Shown piece by piece: positions 48,001 to 59,418 of a DNA stretch of 64,000 nucleotides. How positions within the stretch are numbered: position 1 is the first letter of the stretch; every line of letters starts with the position of its first letter. A program made the translations under genes and the position numbers. The notes beneath the pieces were generated by a model. The model was not told the origin of the DNA and did no database searches. It saw nothing but the letters and a program-made list of their open reading frames with translations. This DNA comes from Tilletiaria anomala UBC 951 (lineage: Eukaryota; Basidiomycota; Exobasidiomycetes; Georgefischeriales; Tilletiariaceae): positions 1 through 64,000 of the forward strand of contig NW_013546975.1 in NCBI RefSeq assembly GCF_000711695.1, given 5' to 3'.

Positions 48001-50575
48001 AAGGCTTTGCGCTGGAAACGACATGCGCTGAGCTACCCCCACTGTCATCGGAGCTGCTCTCTTCATCAGAATCGTCGCCACCAAATTTGATATCCTGGTA
48101 AGACGCATTCTTCGACAAAGCATCGTGGCCGACGGAGAGAAAGTCGGCATCGAGGTCTGCTTCAAAGTTGAGACGAAAGCTAAAGTTATCTGCAGCTGCC
48201 TCTCTCTCATCACTGCCAGTAACGCTCTGTCGTGGGCGGTAAAGCGGAGCCCCGCTAGTACTACTCTCCGTCGTGTGGCCATCGGAAAGGACTTCTTGTT
48301 CGATCCAGCATGTAACGTAGCGCACAATGTGCGCGTGATTGAGACGCGACAGCGCGGTGACTTCCCGTAGCGTTCGTTCATCATTCTCAGCCGAGTCGCT
48401 GAGGCGAATTTTCTTGATTGCGTAGAAGCGCTGCGATCATAATTTATCAGGTTCAACTTTGGCACTCAGAGCATTTCTTACAGGTCCAAACTCACACCAT
48501 CAAGCTTGTTCCTTGCTTTGACGACCGATCCAAAAGCACCTTTTCCCAAGAACTCTATCTCTTCAAAGTCGCTGACATATCTCGAGAACCTTGCACTTGG
48601 CTCAACCGTGGGCATACGATCCGCTTGCCAGAATGCTGCAAGTCTGTTAAATTGCGCATCTGGTGAGGTCCCCAGGAGCTGCATTGAAGGGTTCAGTGGC
48701 GAAGGTTTACGCAGCGCATGAATCAGATGCTTTGAGCCTGCGAGAGTTGATGAGCCCATTTGATTCGTGTCTTCAAACTTGATAAGTTCTTCCAGCGTTG
48801 CCAGAGCTGCCTTGGCTGTCGGTCTCTTGCGCGGGTTTGGGTTCATCAGGCTGCGAACAAAGTGTCTCACGTCTGTTGCCACTTCTGTACCTTTTCCATC
48901 TCTGTAATCATCCAGGAGAGATGCGGGCGAATCAGCATGCTGGGTGCAGTCAAGGCCAAAAAGCATTTGACACAGCAAGCGTCCCAGGTCCCAAGTGTCC
49001 TGACTGCGAGAGTAGGGTGCGCCGGACAATGTTTCGGGAGGGCGCCTGAAAGACAGCGGAGTCAATCATTCCGAAAATGCGTCCCATCACAATAAAGAGC
49101 AGGGCTTACCAGGGATTCGGTACATTGCCTGGAAGCTCGGTCGTGGGCGGTGAATGGAAGGGCGCTTGGCTGTGCATGTCTTCTAATCGCTTTTGATAGC
49201 TGGCATCGGCGATCTTCAACAGTGAAGTTTCATGCACTGAGGGCCTCGAACGTCTCCTGGTAAGGAATATGACGTCCGGAGAGAGAGCGCGGTGGACCAG
49301 AGAATTGGTGTGCAGGAGTTGAAGGCCAGATAGTAGCGCACGAGTGTAATCTCTAACTTTTGACCACGGTAAAGTGTCGCACTGCTCGAGCACTTCACGG
49401 AGACTTGGTCCACCTGGTTGCTCTGTGAGGATCAGCAGCTTCCAGCCTTGAAGACTCTCGTCGGCATCTTCTGACCCGCGAGTGAGCGATGTAGCCAAAA
49501 CATTCAGAAGATGTTCGCTTCGCACGCTTCGTAAGCGCTCCAGCTCCCATTCCAGCTCTTCGAGTTGCTTCTTTCCGGTCAGCGTGGAGTAGTGTGGTGA
49601 ACAGATATCGTATTGAAGTAGCGTCCAGGAAACAGGGGCTTTCGCATCTGTTCGTGGTTGTGCAGAGTCGGCAAGGTACAGCGTTCTCAGAGCCTCGATA
49701 GCGACAATTGGCCCTACGCGGATGAGATGGATCGGATCACTCTCTGTCGCAATCGCATCGAGGAAGCGTTCAACCCTTGTGCCGGTAGACAGGACCGAGT
49801 TTCCAGGGGTTGTCTCTTGCGTCCGAAACACGGCAGGCGTTCCGGGTGTTACGGAACTCAAATGCGTGCCCTGTCTCTCTTTTACCCGCTCCATCTCTTC
49901 GGCCTTCCTTTCTTCTTCGAGACGGATTGCATCTGCCAGGGCTTTCGCCCTCTCCTGTTCCTCCTTGGACTGGACCTGTCGGGCCGCCTCTTGAGCTGCT
50001 AATCTGGCCTGCTCAGCTTCCTGCGCTCGGAGGCGCATCTGGTCACCTAGACTGATGTTCAGCATGGACTTTTCTAGCTCCCCAATGCCATGGTGATTGC
50101 TGATGTATTCTTGCGCCTGACTGACAACCTCCCAGATCATTTCGGTCCCCAGTGGCAGCTCGGAGCATGTGTGCTGGATATGAGCATCCAACTTGCGCAG
50201 CTCGGTCGAGCTAACTCCTTTCGTGCGCTTGTCATCTGGAGTCTGCTGAATTGAAATGATGGGATGCACATATGGATACGTCTTGGGCAGCTTAACCACC
50301 ATGAGAGCAGAGACTTGCGCCTTGAGGCTGTCATCCTCGGGTCGAAGCGTAATCTCGAACTCAGACAATCTTGCGGGGGCATTCTTCCAAACACTTCTCG
50401 GAGGGACTTTGACAAAATCTGTGTCCAGGATTGAGTGCAGCACTTCTATTTCTGCAAGCGCGGAAGATGAAAACGCCGTCAGTATCTTTCCTGATGGCAG
50501 TAGGGCAGGTTTTGTGAATGTACCTTGCTCTTGCTGTTCAGCAATTGCGCTGGCAGATGGTAGCTTGCGCACCAT
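45054..50575 (-). CDS. GCN2: eIF2-alpha kinase GCN2
   Basis: Four exons: 50575-49110, 49045-48496, 48430-46543, 46465-45054; introns 64, 65 and 77 nt; 1771 residues. The kinase senses uncharged tRNA during amino acid starvation and phosphorylates eIF2-alpha. Order: RWD domain for Gcn1 binding (about 35-160), a charged Glu/Arg coiled-coil (about 185-235), a pseudokinase (HRALS instead of HRDLK, about residue 450), the active kinase (GKGAFGSVVKA split from RFYAIKKI by intron 2; HRDLKPSNVM; DFGLATT) with an acidic insert, a HisRS-like domain (RIPPLVPPNELY, then RYDYLLKRF) and the C-terminal domain. Its stop lies 180 bases from the COX7 stop, so the two genes converge. Confidence 0.95.
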
Positions 50576-51024
50576 GTCGCTCCGTCCCGACCGGCCAGGG
50601 CAGACTCATGTCACAATGTCAGAGCGGTCGCTTAAAAGCCCGGCCATGTGAATTGGGTACCATACCCTGCAGCACTGCCGCAATCCAGTTGCATTTAATC
50701 TCCCCGGTAAAGACGGTCGAGTGAACAGTGGTCGACTTGAGTGTAATGATGCGAGTTGAATCGATTAAACGCAACAAGGACCTTGGGTTTTGCCCCGTCG
50801 ATCATCATTCGGAACTGGTAACCATGACGACGATTGACGTCAACAACTTTTCGCCACTCCATTCGTACGTTGCAGCTACTGCGATCAGCATTCACTGCAG
50901 GAATGATATTTCCGTGGGCATCCTCACCGTCCCAACGATCAGGATGATGAAAAGGTGCTTGACACGGTGATATGGGTCTAAAGGGGCATGTCGCCATGGC
51001 CTACTGGGCAAAGAGCACTGCAGC
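50576..51024. promoter_or_regulatory. Divergent promoter region, GCN2 / MLH3
   Basis: 449 bases between outward-facing start codons. No TATA box or named site was recognised; no other gene fits. Confidence 0.45.
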
Positions 51025-54000
51025 ATGCCCGGAGGCGGCCATAGTGGAATCACCGCCATCGAGCGGCTCGATGACCGTACAAGTAGACTCATCAGTGCAA
51101 GTCTTCGCATCACAAGCCTCTCCGACCTGAGTGTACGCCTGCTCAGCAATGCGGTATGGGAAGGTGGTGCAGATCGTGTTAGGGTCGTCATCAATTTAGC
51201 TGAATGGAGAGTGGAGTGCGAAGACAATGGCAAAGGACTACAGCACGCAACATTGGAATCTTTGCGCCTTGCCGATGGTATGAAGAGTGATCATGGGGAA
51301 AGACACATTGATCAACGCGCTTTGAATCAGCTGCTTCTGCAACGTCAAGGCACCCTTTGTTCTGCTGCAGCACTGGGTGCAGTCGAAATCTGGAGCCGAT
51401 CACCTACACCAAGTGAAACTCAATCTACAATCTTGACAATGCGATCCGGGCAAGATGCTCAGTTGCTTTCAGTCCCGTGCAGGGGTGCCATGGCAGTCTC
51501 TGACAACATGCTGCAAACTCCTCAAATGAATTCGAGTATTCTCACTGGTCGTGGAAGTGGCGTAAAGACCGGCTTCACAACCCGGGTTGTTGTCCGAGAT
51601 TTCTTTCAAGGCCTCCCTGTGCGCCGGCAGATGGCAGCTGCCCACCGTACAGGCTGGGACACAAAGCTCGGGCAAAGAGCGTGGCTAGAAGAAATTAAGC
51701 AAGCAATCTGTCAACACTCGCTTCCTATGCTCAATGCTACCATTGATGTCTTCGAAGAGGATGGCTCGACTTTCGCACTGGACGGTCGCCTGGCCCGGAA
51801 ACGGCTTCTCAGAATCGAAAAGGCTCTGTCGGTCTATCAGAGATTCTCAGATTTATATCAGCTTCGGCTCAGTCATGATGCGACCGTGTTCGATATGGGG
51901 GCTTCGTCTCCTGCAGACCTGATCAAAGGATTTGTCGCAGTAGACGCCAATGTGACCAAGCCCAGAACCTTGCTTTTTATCAACGGGCGGCCCTTCCCCG
52001 AAGGCATTACACTTGAAGAATGGCTGGCGCAAAAGGCTTTTGTGGAGGCATACGACCCGTCTGTACGGCGATCAAGAAGCACCGTTTCACCATCAGGCCA
52101 CTCTACTGGTCTCCACGATTTAATGCGCTCGTCTGTTGCTCACCTTCTCTCGACCACAGGGCTTCTACCAACTTCGACCACAGTAGCCGGCGAATACCAA
52201 CTGAGCAAGCGGCGCAACAGATTCCCAGAAAGCTCAGCTGCCGGCAAGCGGCTTCCTCTTGTCATCGTCCTTGACATTTCGATGCCCAATGCTGGGCCAA
52301 CCCGAATCAACCAGAACTTCATCATCGACCAGCTTGCAGCACACCTTCGGAGAAGCATGGGCATCAACCTGCGCGAATCGAAATCGAACGCTGCTTTGGT
52401 CTCGGAAGACAGAGCCAATCGAGCAGACAAGGATAGGACAGCTGAAGGCTTGCAACCGACACCGCCATTGGTTATTGGTGACAGAGCCGTCCGTCCCCTA
52501 GATACCCACAGGAAGCGGCGCAAGCGGCGAAAGCTCGGCGATGTCGTCCTTAAGGCCGCCGCCGGGGATTCTCCTGGCGAGGATGAATGCGGTCCGGCAT
52601 CGCTAGCGCATTTCCAGGGTACGGAAGGGGAGCAGCGCATTGAAGGACTCGCGCTACCGTCAGCAGAGGACACCGTAGAAGGAAACGAGGGTCTCATTCG
52701 ATGGAAAGACCCCGTCTCACATCGCTGGTATCTAGTCGACCGCCGGACGGGCAACAGCGTAAAACAGGATTTTCTGCAGCACACGCCAGAGTCTGTTGTA
52801 AGGGCCAGGTCCGCGACGCACGATCAACAAGAGCTCGCCAAGACCAGGTCGATCCTTCTGTCGAGGCGAACCGCAGCCGGCCAGTCTAGTAGGTCTGATG
52901 GAACACCTACATGGCTTGAAGCCACACTGAGCAAGTGGCGGAATCCGGTCTTTGGAAGTGACCATGTGCCGGCACGTCACCGAGGCACTGGCAAGGGTGA
53001 AGACAAGGTGGAAGAAGCAGATGAGGATGAAGAAAGAGAGAGCTTGATAGCCAACCTCTCACAGAACACGAACTGTGCATCGCCTTCCAAGCGTGGCTGG
53101 GATACACGCAGAGAGAACGCAGCTGTTGTGCCTGGCGTCCAGCTCCTTAGTCGCTTTTTCCAGCTCGAAGACGATGATGACCATGCAATGAAGCATCGGT
53201 GCAGTGGCGCACAAGGCCTCGTGCCACTTCCGGGCGGTAAGCTGCCGGCGGCGGATAATAGATACGGATCAACGCATCGTTCTACCACCAAATTGCCGTT
53301 CTCATCTGCGGACTTGAAGAGCGCGAGGGTGATTGCGCAAGTCGATCGCAAGTTTGTCATATGCTCTTTGTTGTATCAGCGTGCCAGCGGCTTCCAGGGT
53401 CGCATTGTGATCTGCATCGACCAACACGCTGCAGACGGTGAGTAAGCAGAGGGAGCAGAAAGGCCCTATGCTATGCACGGAGGACCCACACGCTGACCTG
53501 CGTGTGTATACAACATAATTATCGCTTGGCACTGCTGTGCACAGAGCGCATCCGCGTCGAGCAATTCTTCTCGCAGTACTTTGAAGCGTGCCGTACAGGC
53601 GAGAGCCGAGCGGCTGCAATCAAGAAGCCGCTCCCGCTTGTGCTGAGGCATGTGGAGCTCGCTGCGCTATTACAGGACGACGGAATGGGCATCGCAGGTG
53701 AAATGCTCGCGTTCTGGGGGTTTTCGTGGACGATCGCAGCGGAGGATATGGCGTCAGCACAAGAACAGGAGGAGCTGATGCTGTCGCCGGTACCGTCTCG
53801 CTCGCAGCAGTCGCGCGCACTTTTGCGCAGCACCATCACAGCGATACCGAGCGTGGTGCGTGATCGGCTCGCTGGCGATGCGAACGTCGCAGCTGCTGTC
53901 TTCCGCGAGGTACTGCAGATGGACTCACAGGATGCACGCGCGACAGTGCGGTGGATGCGCCAACAGCGGCAGTACGAGCGCGAGCAGTACATGCAGACAG

Positions 54001-54591
54001 AGGGGCTGTCAGGCCCGGCTGAACGAGACGCATGCGGGGGTGAGGAAGAGTCAGCAGATGCGTCATGTTGGCTCTCTCTGTTGCGCTACCTGCCTCCGAC
54101 TTTGCGGGGTCTGATCGAGAGCAAAGCATGCCGCGGGGCGATCAGTGCGTCTCGTTTCCTCTCGCCCTCCTTCTCATTATCGTTGGGCGGTGACTGACTG
54201 ACTGACTGAAAAAAAACCCGTGTTCGCACCCTCCTCAGTGTTCAACGACAGCCTAACGCACAGTCAGTGCAGCAGGCTCGTGCAGCAGCTCAGCACGGCG
54301 CGCTTCCCGTTCCAATGCGCGCACGGCCGGCCGTGCGTCATGCCATTGTTCGAGGTCGCTGGCGGCGGCGGCAGAGTGCAGGACGTGTCTGCACAAACAG
54401 GACAGACGGTGGCGCGCGGAAACAGGGATACGGACGTTTTGGAGGCCGCCGCTGAGCAAATGGACATGGAGCTGCGCGTGCACGACCAGAACTCGAACGG
54501 GAAAGGGGAAGCAAGGCAGGAGGGGTCGGCGGTGCGGACGTCCATCGCGCGTCGCAGCATCGACTGGACCCGGTTCGCATCAAACTGCTAA
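51025..54591 (+). CDS. MLH3: DNA mismatch repair protein MLH3
   Basis: Three exons: 51025-53437, 53545-54144, 54239-54591; introns 107 and 94 nt; 1121 residues. With MLH1 it forms the MutL-gamma nuclease for meiotic crossovers and some mismatch repair. The N-terminus keeps the GHKL layout with DNGKG (about residue 72), but the place of the catalytic Glu in motif I reads Arg38 (RLLSN, Asn42 kept), and the usual GFRGEAL loop reads QRQGTLC. A long charged linker follows. The C-terminus is intact: DQHAADERIRVE (799-810), the metal-binding endonuclease motif, restored across intron 1; ACRGAIMFNDSL across intron 2; FQCAHGRPCVMPLFE. Start is the ATG just before the conserved ITAIERL segment. Confidence 0.9.
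54191..54210. repeat. TGAC microsatellite in MLH3 intron 2
   Basis: Four TGAC units followed by a run of A, inside the 94-nt intron. The next CT-rich tract and CAG form the acceptor. Confidence 0.8.
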
Positions 54592-55204
54592 ATCGAGCAA
54601 GGCGACTTTCAACTTGCGACACACGCAGTGCGCAACGCGTTTTGGCGCCTTGCGCGCGTGGGGGGAGGGGAAAGGGAGCGCACACTTGCACACGCACATA
54701 CACGACATACATTCCTCAGCACGGTATCTTTGTACACGCAGCAGCATTGGCAGAAGCACTTTTATCGTGCCGTCGCATCGTATCGCATATTATCGCATCG
54801 CATCGCATCACCCCCCTTTTTTACTCTTTCAAACCCTCGTCCGCAGCCTGGCAGCAGTCACATCGCATCTGTACATACCGCACACGCCCGCCATGCCGTG
54901 CGGTGCCATGCCATGCTAGTATTCCACTGTGCACCTGCCCGCCGGGGTACTGGCGCTGGCACGCAACTTCCAGCTCTCGCCTCTCAGCGGCCACGGCGTC
55001 GGAGGCGCACGTCATCTCGTGTGGCATAGGGATCGATGGATGCTACGTGCTTACATGGTGCAGGCAGGCCCGCCCGACGTCCGTCGGCACGTTCGCGGGT
55101 GCTATGAAATAGATGCTGGTGCGCGCTCCGCGCCGAGTCCTTTTATTTTATTTTTATTTCGGGACGCCAAGGTGGTGCGCGTGCGGGCGCGCGGCGTGGT
55201 GCAC
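54592..55204. other. Convergent 3' region, MLH3 / nitronate monooxygenase
   Basis: About 610 bases between two facing stop codons. Contains a loose ATCGC pentanucleotide repeat (about 54772-54810). No gene is supported. Confidence 0.45.
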
Positions 55205-56365
55205 TCAGAGCTTCGCATGCGGACCAGCGACGAGGAGCGACTGGGAGGCGCGGATGGCGTGCTCTGCTTCTGAGATAAAGTCGTCGATGATCTCCTTGGC
55301 GGGCTTGATATCCTCGATGACGGCAGCGACCTTACCCATGAGGTAGCGTTCGCGCGTCTGCTCCTCGACGCTACCATCCTTGTCGTTCTCGAGGTCGTGC
55401 ACAGCGGGGATGATGCCCTGGCTCGTCAGGCGCTTGATCTCGTCCGGCCTGTCCTCCCACGCCTGGATGTACGGCGTGTTGCGCATGCGCAGCGGGCGGC
55501 CGCTGAAGATGATCGTGCGGATGTCCGTCTCGTGGGTGGAGGTGAGGACGGCTTGTTTGTGCCCGCGCGGTGCGCCGCTCTCGGTCGACGCGACGAAGCG
55601 CGTGCCCACCCAGACGCCGCTGGCGCCGTAGCTGAGTGCCGCGGCGAGCGAGCGCCCGTTCCAGACACCGCCGGCGGCGACGATGGTGATTGGCTTTCCA
55701 GTCAGCGGCGACTTGTGACCGCCACGGCGGACAATGTCCACTACGCGCGGGACGATGATACTGAAGGGAACGTCGCCGGTGTGCCCACCGGCCTCGCCGC
55801 CCTGGACGATGATCATGTCGCAGCCGGCCTCGATGGCCTTGGCGGCGTGCTTGGGGTGTCCAATGATGTTGGACACGATGACGCCCGACTTGTGGAACTT
55901 TTGCACCACCTCCTTTGGCGGCACGCCCACTGCCGCGACGAACAGCTTGGCCTTGGACGCGATGATGATGTCCACCAGCTCCATCAGGTGGCCGCCTGGC
56001 CGACAGACAGAGAGAAACAAAGGAATCAGCGGCAGGAAAAGAAGAGGAATGGCCGGGCCCTGGATCTAGAGCGTACCCGTGTAGTCGTAGTTGGTCTTTC
56101 GCGCATTGCCGCCGACCTGGGGGAGAAGGAGGTCGACGCCGAATGCGCCGTTCTTGTCCTTGAGGCCGGCCTTGAGTTCATCGATCTGCTCCTTGAGGAA
56201 CTTGGGCGTGTATCCGACTCCGCCGATGACGCCGATGCCGCCTGCATTGGTGACGGCTGCGGCGAGTTCGGGGCCAGCTGCGACGTTCATCCCGGCGAGC
56301 ATGATGGGGTGGTTGATGCCGAATAGCTCGGTCAGGTCGGTCTTGATGCGCTGCGGGGAAGCCAT
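55205..56365 (-). CDS. Nitronate monooxygenase (2-nitropropane dioxygenase family)
   Basis: Two exons, 56365-56077 and 55995-55205, intron 81 nt; 359 residues. An FMN TIM-barrel enzyme that oxidises nitronates, often to clear toxins such as propionate 3-nitronate. Marks: HPIMLAGMNVAAGPELAAAV, AGGIGVIGG, a Gly-rich join TGGHLMELVD across the intron, VSNIIGHPKHA, IVQGGEAGGHTGD with the likely active His, VAAGGVWNGRSLAAAL and GASGVWVGTRF for phosphate binding of FMN. Length is right for the family. The stop is followed by few conserved bases; the C-terminus AGPHAKL could bind peroxisomal import receptor only weakly, if at all (AKL ending resembles a PTS1 signal). Peroxisomal location is therefore possible. 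Confidence 0.92.
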
Positions 56366-59300
56366 GGTGGTCGTGTGCGTTGCAGGGTGTGGGGGTTGGA
56401 TGCGTCTAGGTGGCAGGGTGGCAGGGTGGCAGGGTATCCGGCGAGAAGTGCAAAGGTGTCCTGTGGCGAAGCGGTGGAGAGGCGAACGAGAGCAATGGGT
56501 GCAAGGGAGGGGGGCAGCAAGAAGTAAAAGAGGATGTCTGGGATGGACGGAGTGACCAGCGACGCCGGCTCGAATGGGAATGGGAACATTCACGCCAACC
56601 CACGCACACGCACACGCACACTGCTCTGCTGCCTCCCGCCCCTAGTTGGTGGCCTTTGGGTGGGGGGGGGCGCCCACCCGGTATCTAACCGGCAACCCCC
56701 CTCCACCTGCGCTAGCGCTGCACCGGCTAAGCTCGCAACGCGCTGGCCCGGCTGATGCGCTTACTCGCCCTCACCCTCGGGCTTCGGCGTGTTTCTCCTT
56801 TCAGCCCACCCCCACCCTTCCTCGCCTGCAACAGGCAGGGTGGCAGCGACCCAGGTCCAGCCTTCGGCTCAACTCCCTCCCAATGGCTTTCCGCTGCTGC
56901 TTTGCTGTGCCCTTCTGGAGCGCTTCGGCTGACCATCCACGTATCGTTGTTCCTCGCTTTGGAGTTGCATCGTGTAACCCTACTGTAGTTGACAGGTCCT
57001 ATCAACAGGCTGGAAAAGGCAGCAGGCAGGCACAGGCATAGTCGGAAGGCAGTAGCGGACGCAAAGATGCTGCCCTGGACCTTTGACAGCTTGCAGCGCA
57101 GTGTGTTATCGTCCAGCCTGCGGCTGGCAAGGCCACGACCACGAGGCGACCAGTCAGTCAATCGGTTTGTATGGAACACGATGCACCAGCTTCCCTTGAC
57201 CAACCGACGTCTTGGCACGATCCTGCCAAGTGCTGCGGGTATGGCAGCGACAGGTGTTTTGTTCTCCTCATACATGTAGTATAGGTACCCCACCGCCAGC
57301 GAAGGAAGACAGGAAAGGGAGCATCGCCAGGCTCCCGTGAGGCAGTATCACCAGCATGTCTGCCATATGTATGTAGGCGCATGCTTTTGCTGCACGTACA
57401 CATGGACATGTGCATCCACAGTGCCGCCCTGGGGGCCATGGGCCAGCCCGAGCAGCTCAGCAGAGTCGTACCTGTATATCTCCGTGGGGAAGTTCAGTGA
57501 GAATCCAGATACATGCATGCATATATCGACATATCAAATAGCAAGGACGACCGGAATCGAATGTGCAGGGCACGCCTGTAGCAAGCAGCGATGACGCAGG
57601 CTCGTGGGCACCATCGGTGGGAACAGAGGGGAGTGGGCTGCAACATCTGTGATATGGTTGTTGCTGAAGCTCTGGATGTGTGACAACATGTGACGGAGCA
57701 TGAAGTACATGAACGCGACGGAGAGTGTCAGGTAGGTGGGGGGAAGCGATGATGAGCGATGGGCAAGAGCCCTGAACAAGCATCCAAAAGCCCAACAACG
57801 GCAGATCGCATTTGATGGTTCGTTCCGCCGGAGGTGATAGGAAGCGTAGCCGCGCTGAGGGGTGAAATAGACTCGCAACTGGGCGATTAGAGCTCTGGAG
57901 GACGAATGTAGACTAGATGGCGCTTGAGCGAGACTTTCAGGCAAGGAGGGACTAGGCCAAAGGCTTAGGGTTGCCGGTAGAGACGGGGATGCAAGGCTAG
58001 ACAGGAGTGAGTCCGCCTGGGGGTTTCACACGGGCACTCTGGAATAGATGCCAGTTTAAATCCATGCACCGCCACGCCACCCGGCAATTGACAACACACA
58101 CCGCTGCTCAAAGCAAGTCTGCTTGCTGATGATGACTTGCAGAGAAAAAAACCCCGAGGAAGGTCGGCGACTTTCCAATTGATGACAGCAACCCTACTTC
58201 GGAGCACCCGCTACCACAAGACTAAAACGGCAAGCAGGCGGGCAGGGTTCATTCAACTCCGCTCGCTGGCCGATCGTCATGGACTTTTTAGGACGCGAGA
58301 TCGAGAGAGATATATATATACAACCGGAACGCCATTTGCTGGCAGCGGGCACGGTATAGTCAGACGCACGACCCAGCTCGAGTCGACGAACAACCGTTGA
58401 CAAAGAAGAGAGACAGGGTACGAACTGTCAGCTAGCCCACCCGCCTGCGACAGCTCGACTGTGCGATACGAGGCTCTAGCTCCTCGACCACTTGTTGGCT
58501 CTTCCGAGACGCCAACAACGCCAGCGGGAAGCGCGCTATCTCTCGTTTTCCACTTTGGTTTTATTCGCGTTCTCATTGCCATCTCCTCCAGGACGACTTG
58601 GTGCGACAGCAACCGGCTGCTATTGCAGAACAGGAGCTATTTGTGAGGCACAGCGCGTGCGCAGTCTGTTGGCCCTAGCGTCTCTCTGTGCAGAGCCGAG
58701 TAAGAGAGCGGCCCGAGCCACGACGGCGTGTCTACACGCACACTACGCGCACCCATCCGTCAGTAGCAAGGCAACGAGCACGCCCAAGCACGTCTCGTGT
58801 GCCGAGAGCGTCGTCGCACCCGTCGGCAGTCTGCCAACAGCTTCTTATCGGATCGTGTGTCCCAGTGAGCGCGCTGCGGTCCGTTGCTTCAACGGTGGAT
58901 TGGACACAGCCGCAAAGCCCCCACGTTTCCCCGTCGGCTGTTTGGCTTGCTTGCTCTTCGCGGCTATCCTGGAAGCTGCAAGCTGCGAGCCGCTTAACAT
59001 CGACTTGATCGGTCGAGGGCATCACCATCACCACCATCACCGTCACCATTCGCTCGGCTCCGCTCGCAAAAGTAAGCAGCGTGTTGTGCCCCGCACCGCA
59101 GGAAGCGGGCCGTCTATAAGCTACCATTCTAGCGTCAGGGCCTTTTCTTCAGACATTCAAGCTAGCGCACGCGCAGGTTCAATTTAAGCCTCATCTTCCT
59201 TTTTCGCTCAACCCAGCACTCTCGTAGCAAGGCTTGCACCAGTCCGTTCATTCCTACCTCCGCCCGTACATTCTCCGTGCGCACGACGACAATCGCGACA

Positions 59301-59418
59301 GCATACAAGCGCAATCGTGGACGCGACCGCGACTGCGAAACGCAAGACCTGCAGAAGCGCCAGGGTCGAGGTTTGACGCGGGAGCGAACGCGAACGGTAG
59401 TGCTAGTCCACTTCAGAC
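56366..59418. other. 3-kb region upstream of CRY-DASH
   Basis: No gene recognised. Near 56409-56434 there are three units of GGGTGGCA, and 56662-56670 is a run of nine G. A TATA-like TATATATATA lies near 58310-58320 on the plus strand. 59020-59050 is rich in CACCAT units. The open frames, including a 231-codon one at 58492-59187, have no family features. It may hold a long leader of CRY-DASH or an unseen small gene. Confidence 0.4.
56409..56434. repeat. GGGTGGCA tandem repeat
   Basis: Three near-perfect 8-base units just upstream of the nitronate monooxygenase start. Confidence 0.7.

Noticed and set aside
58492-59187. 231-codon plus-strand open frame with His-rich segment
   Set aside because: It begins at TTG, has no domain or codon pattern of a gene, and its His run comes from a CACCAT repeat.
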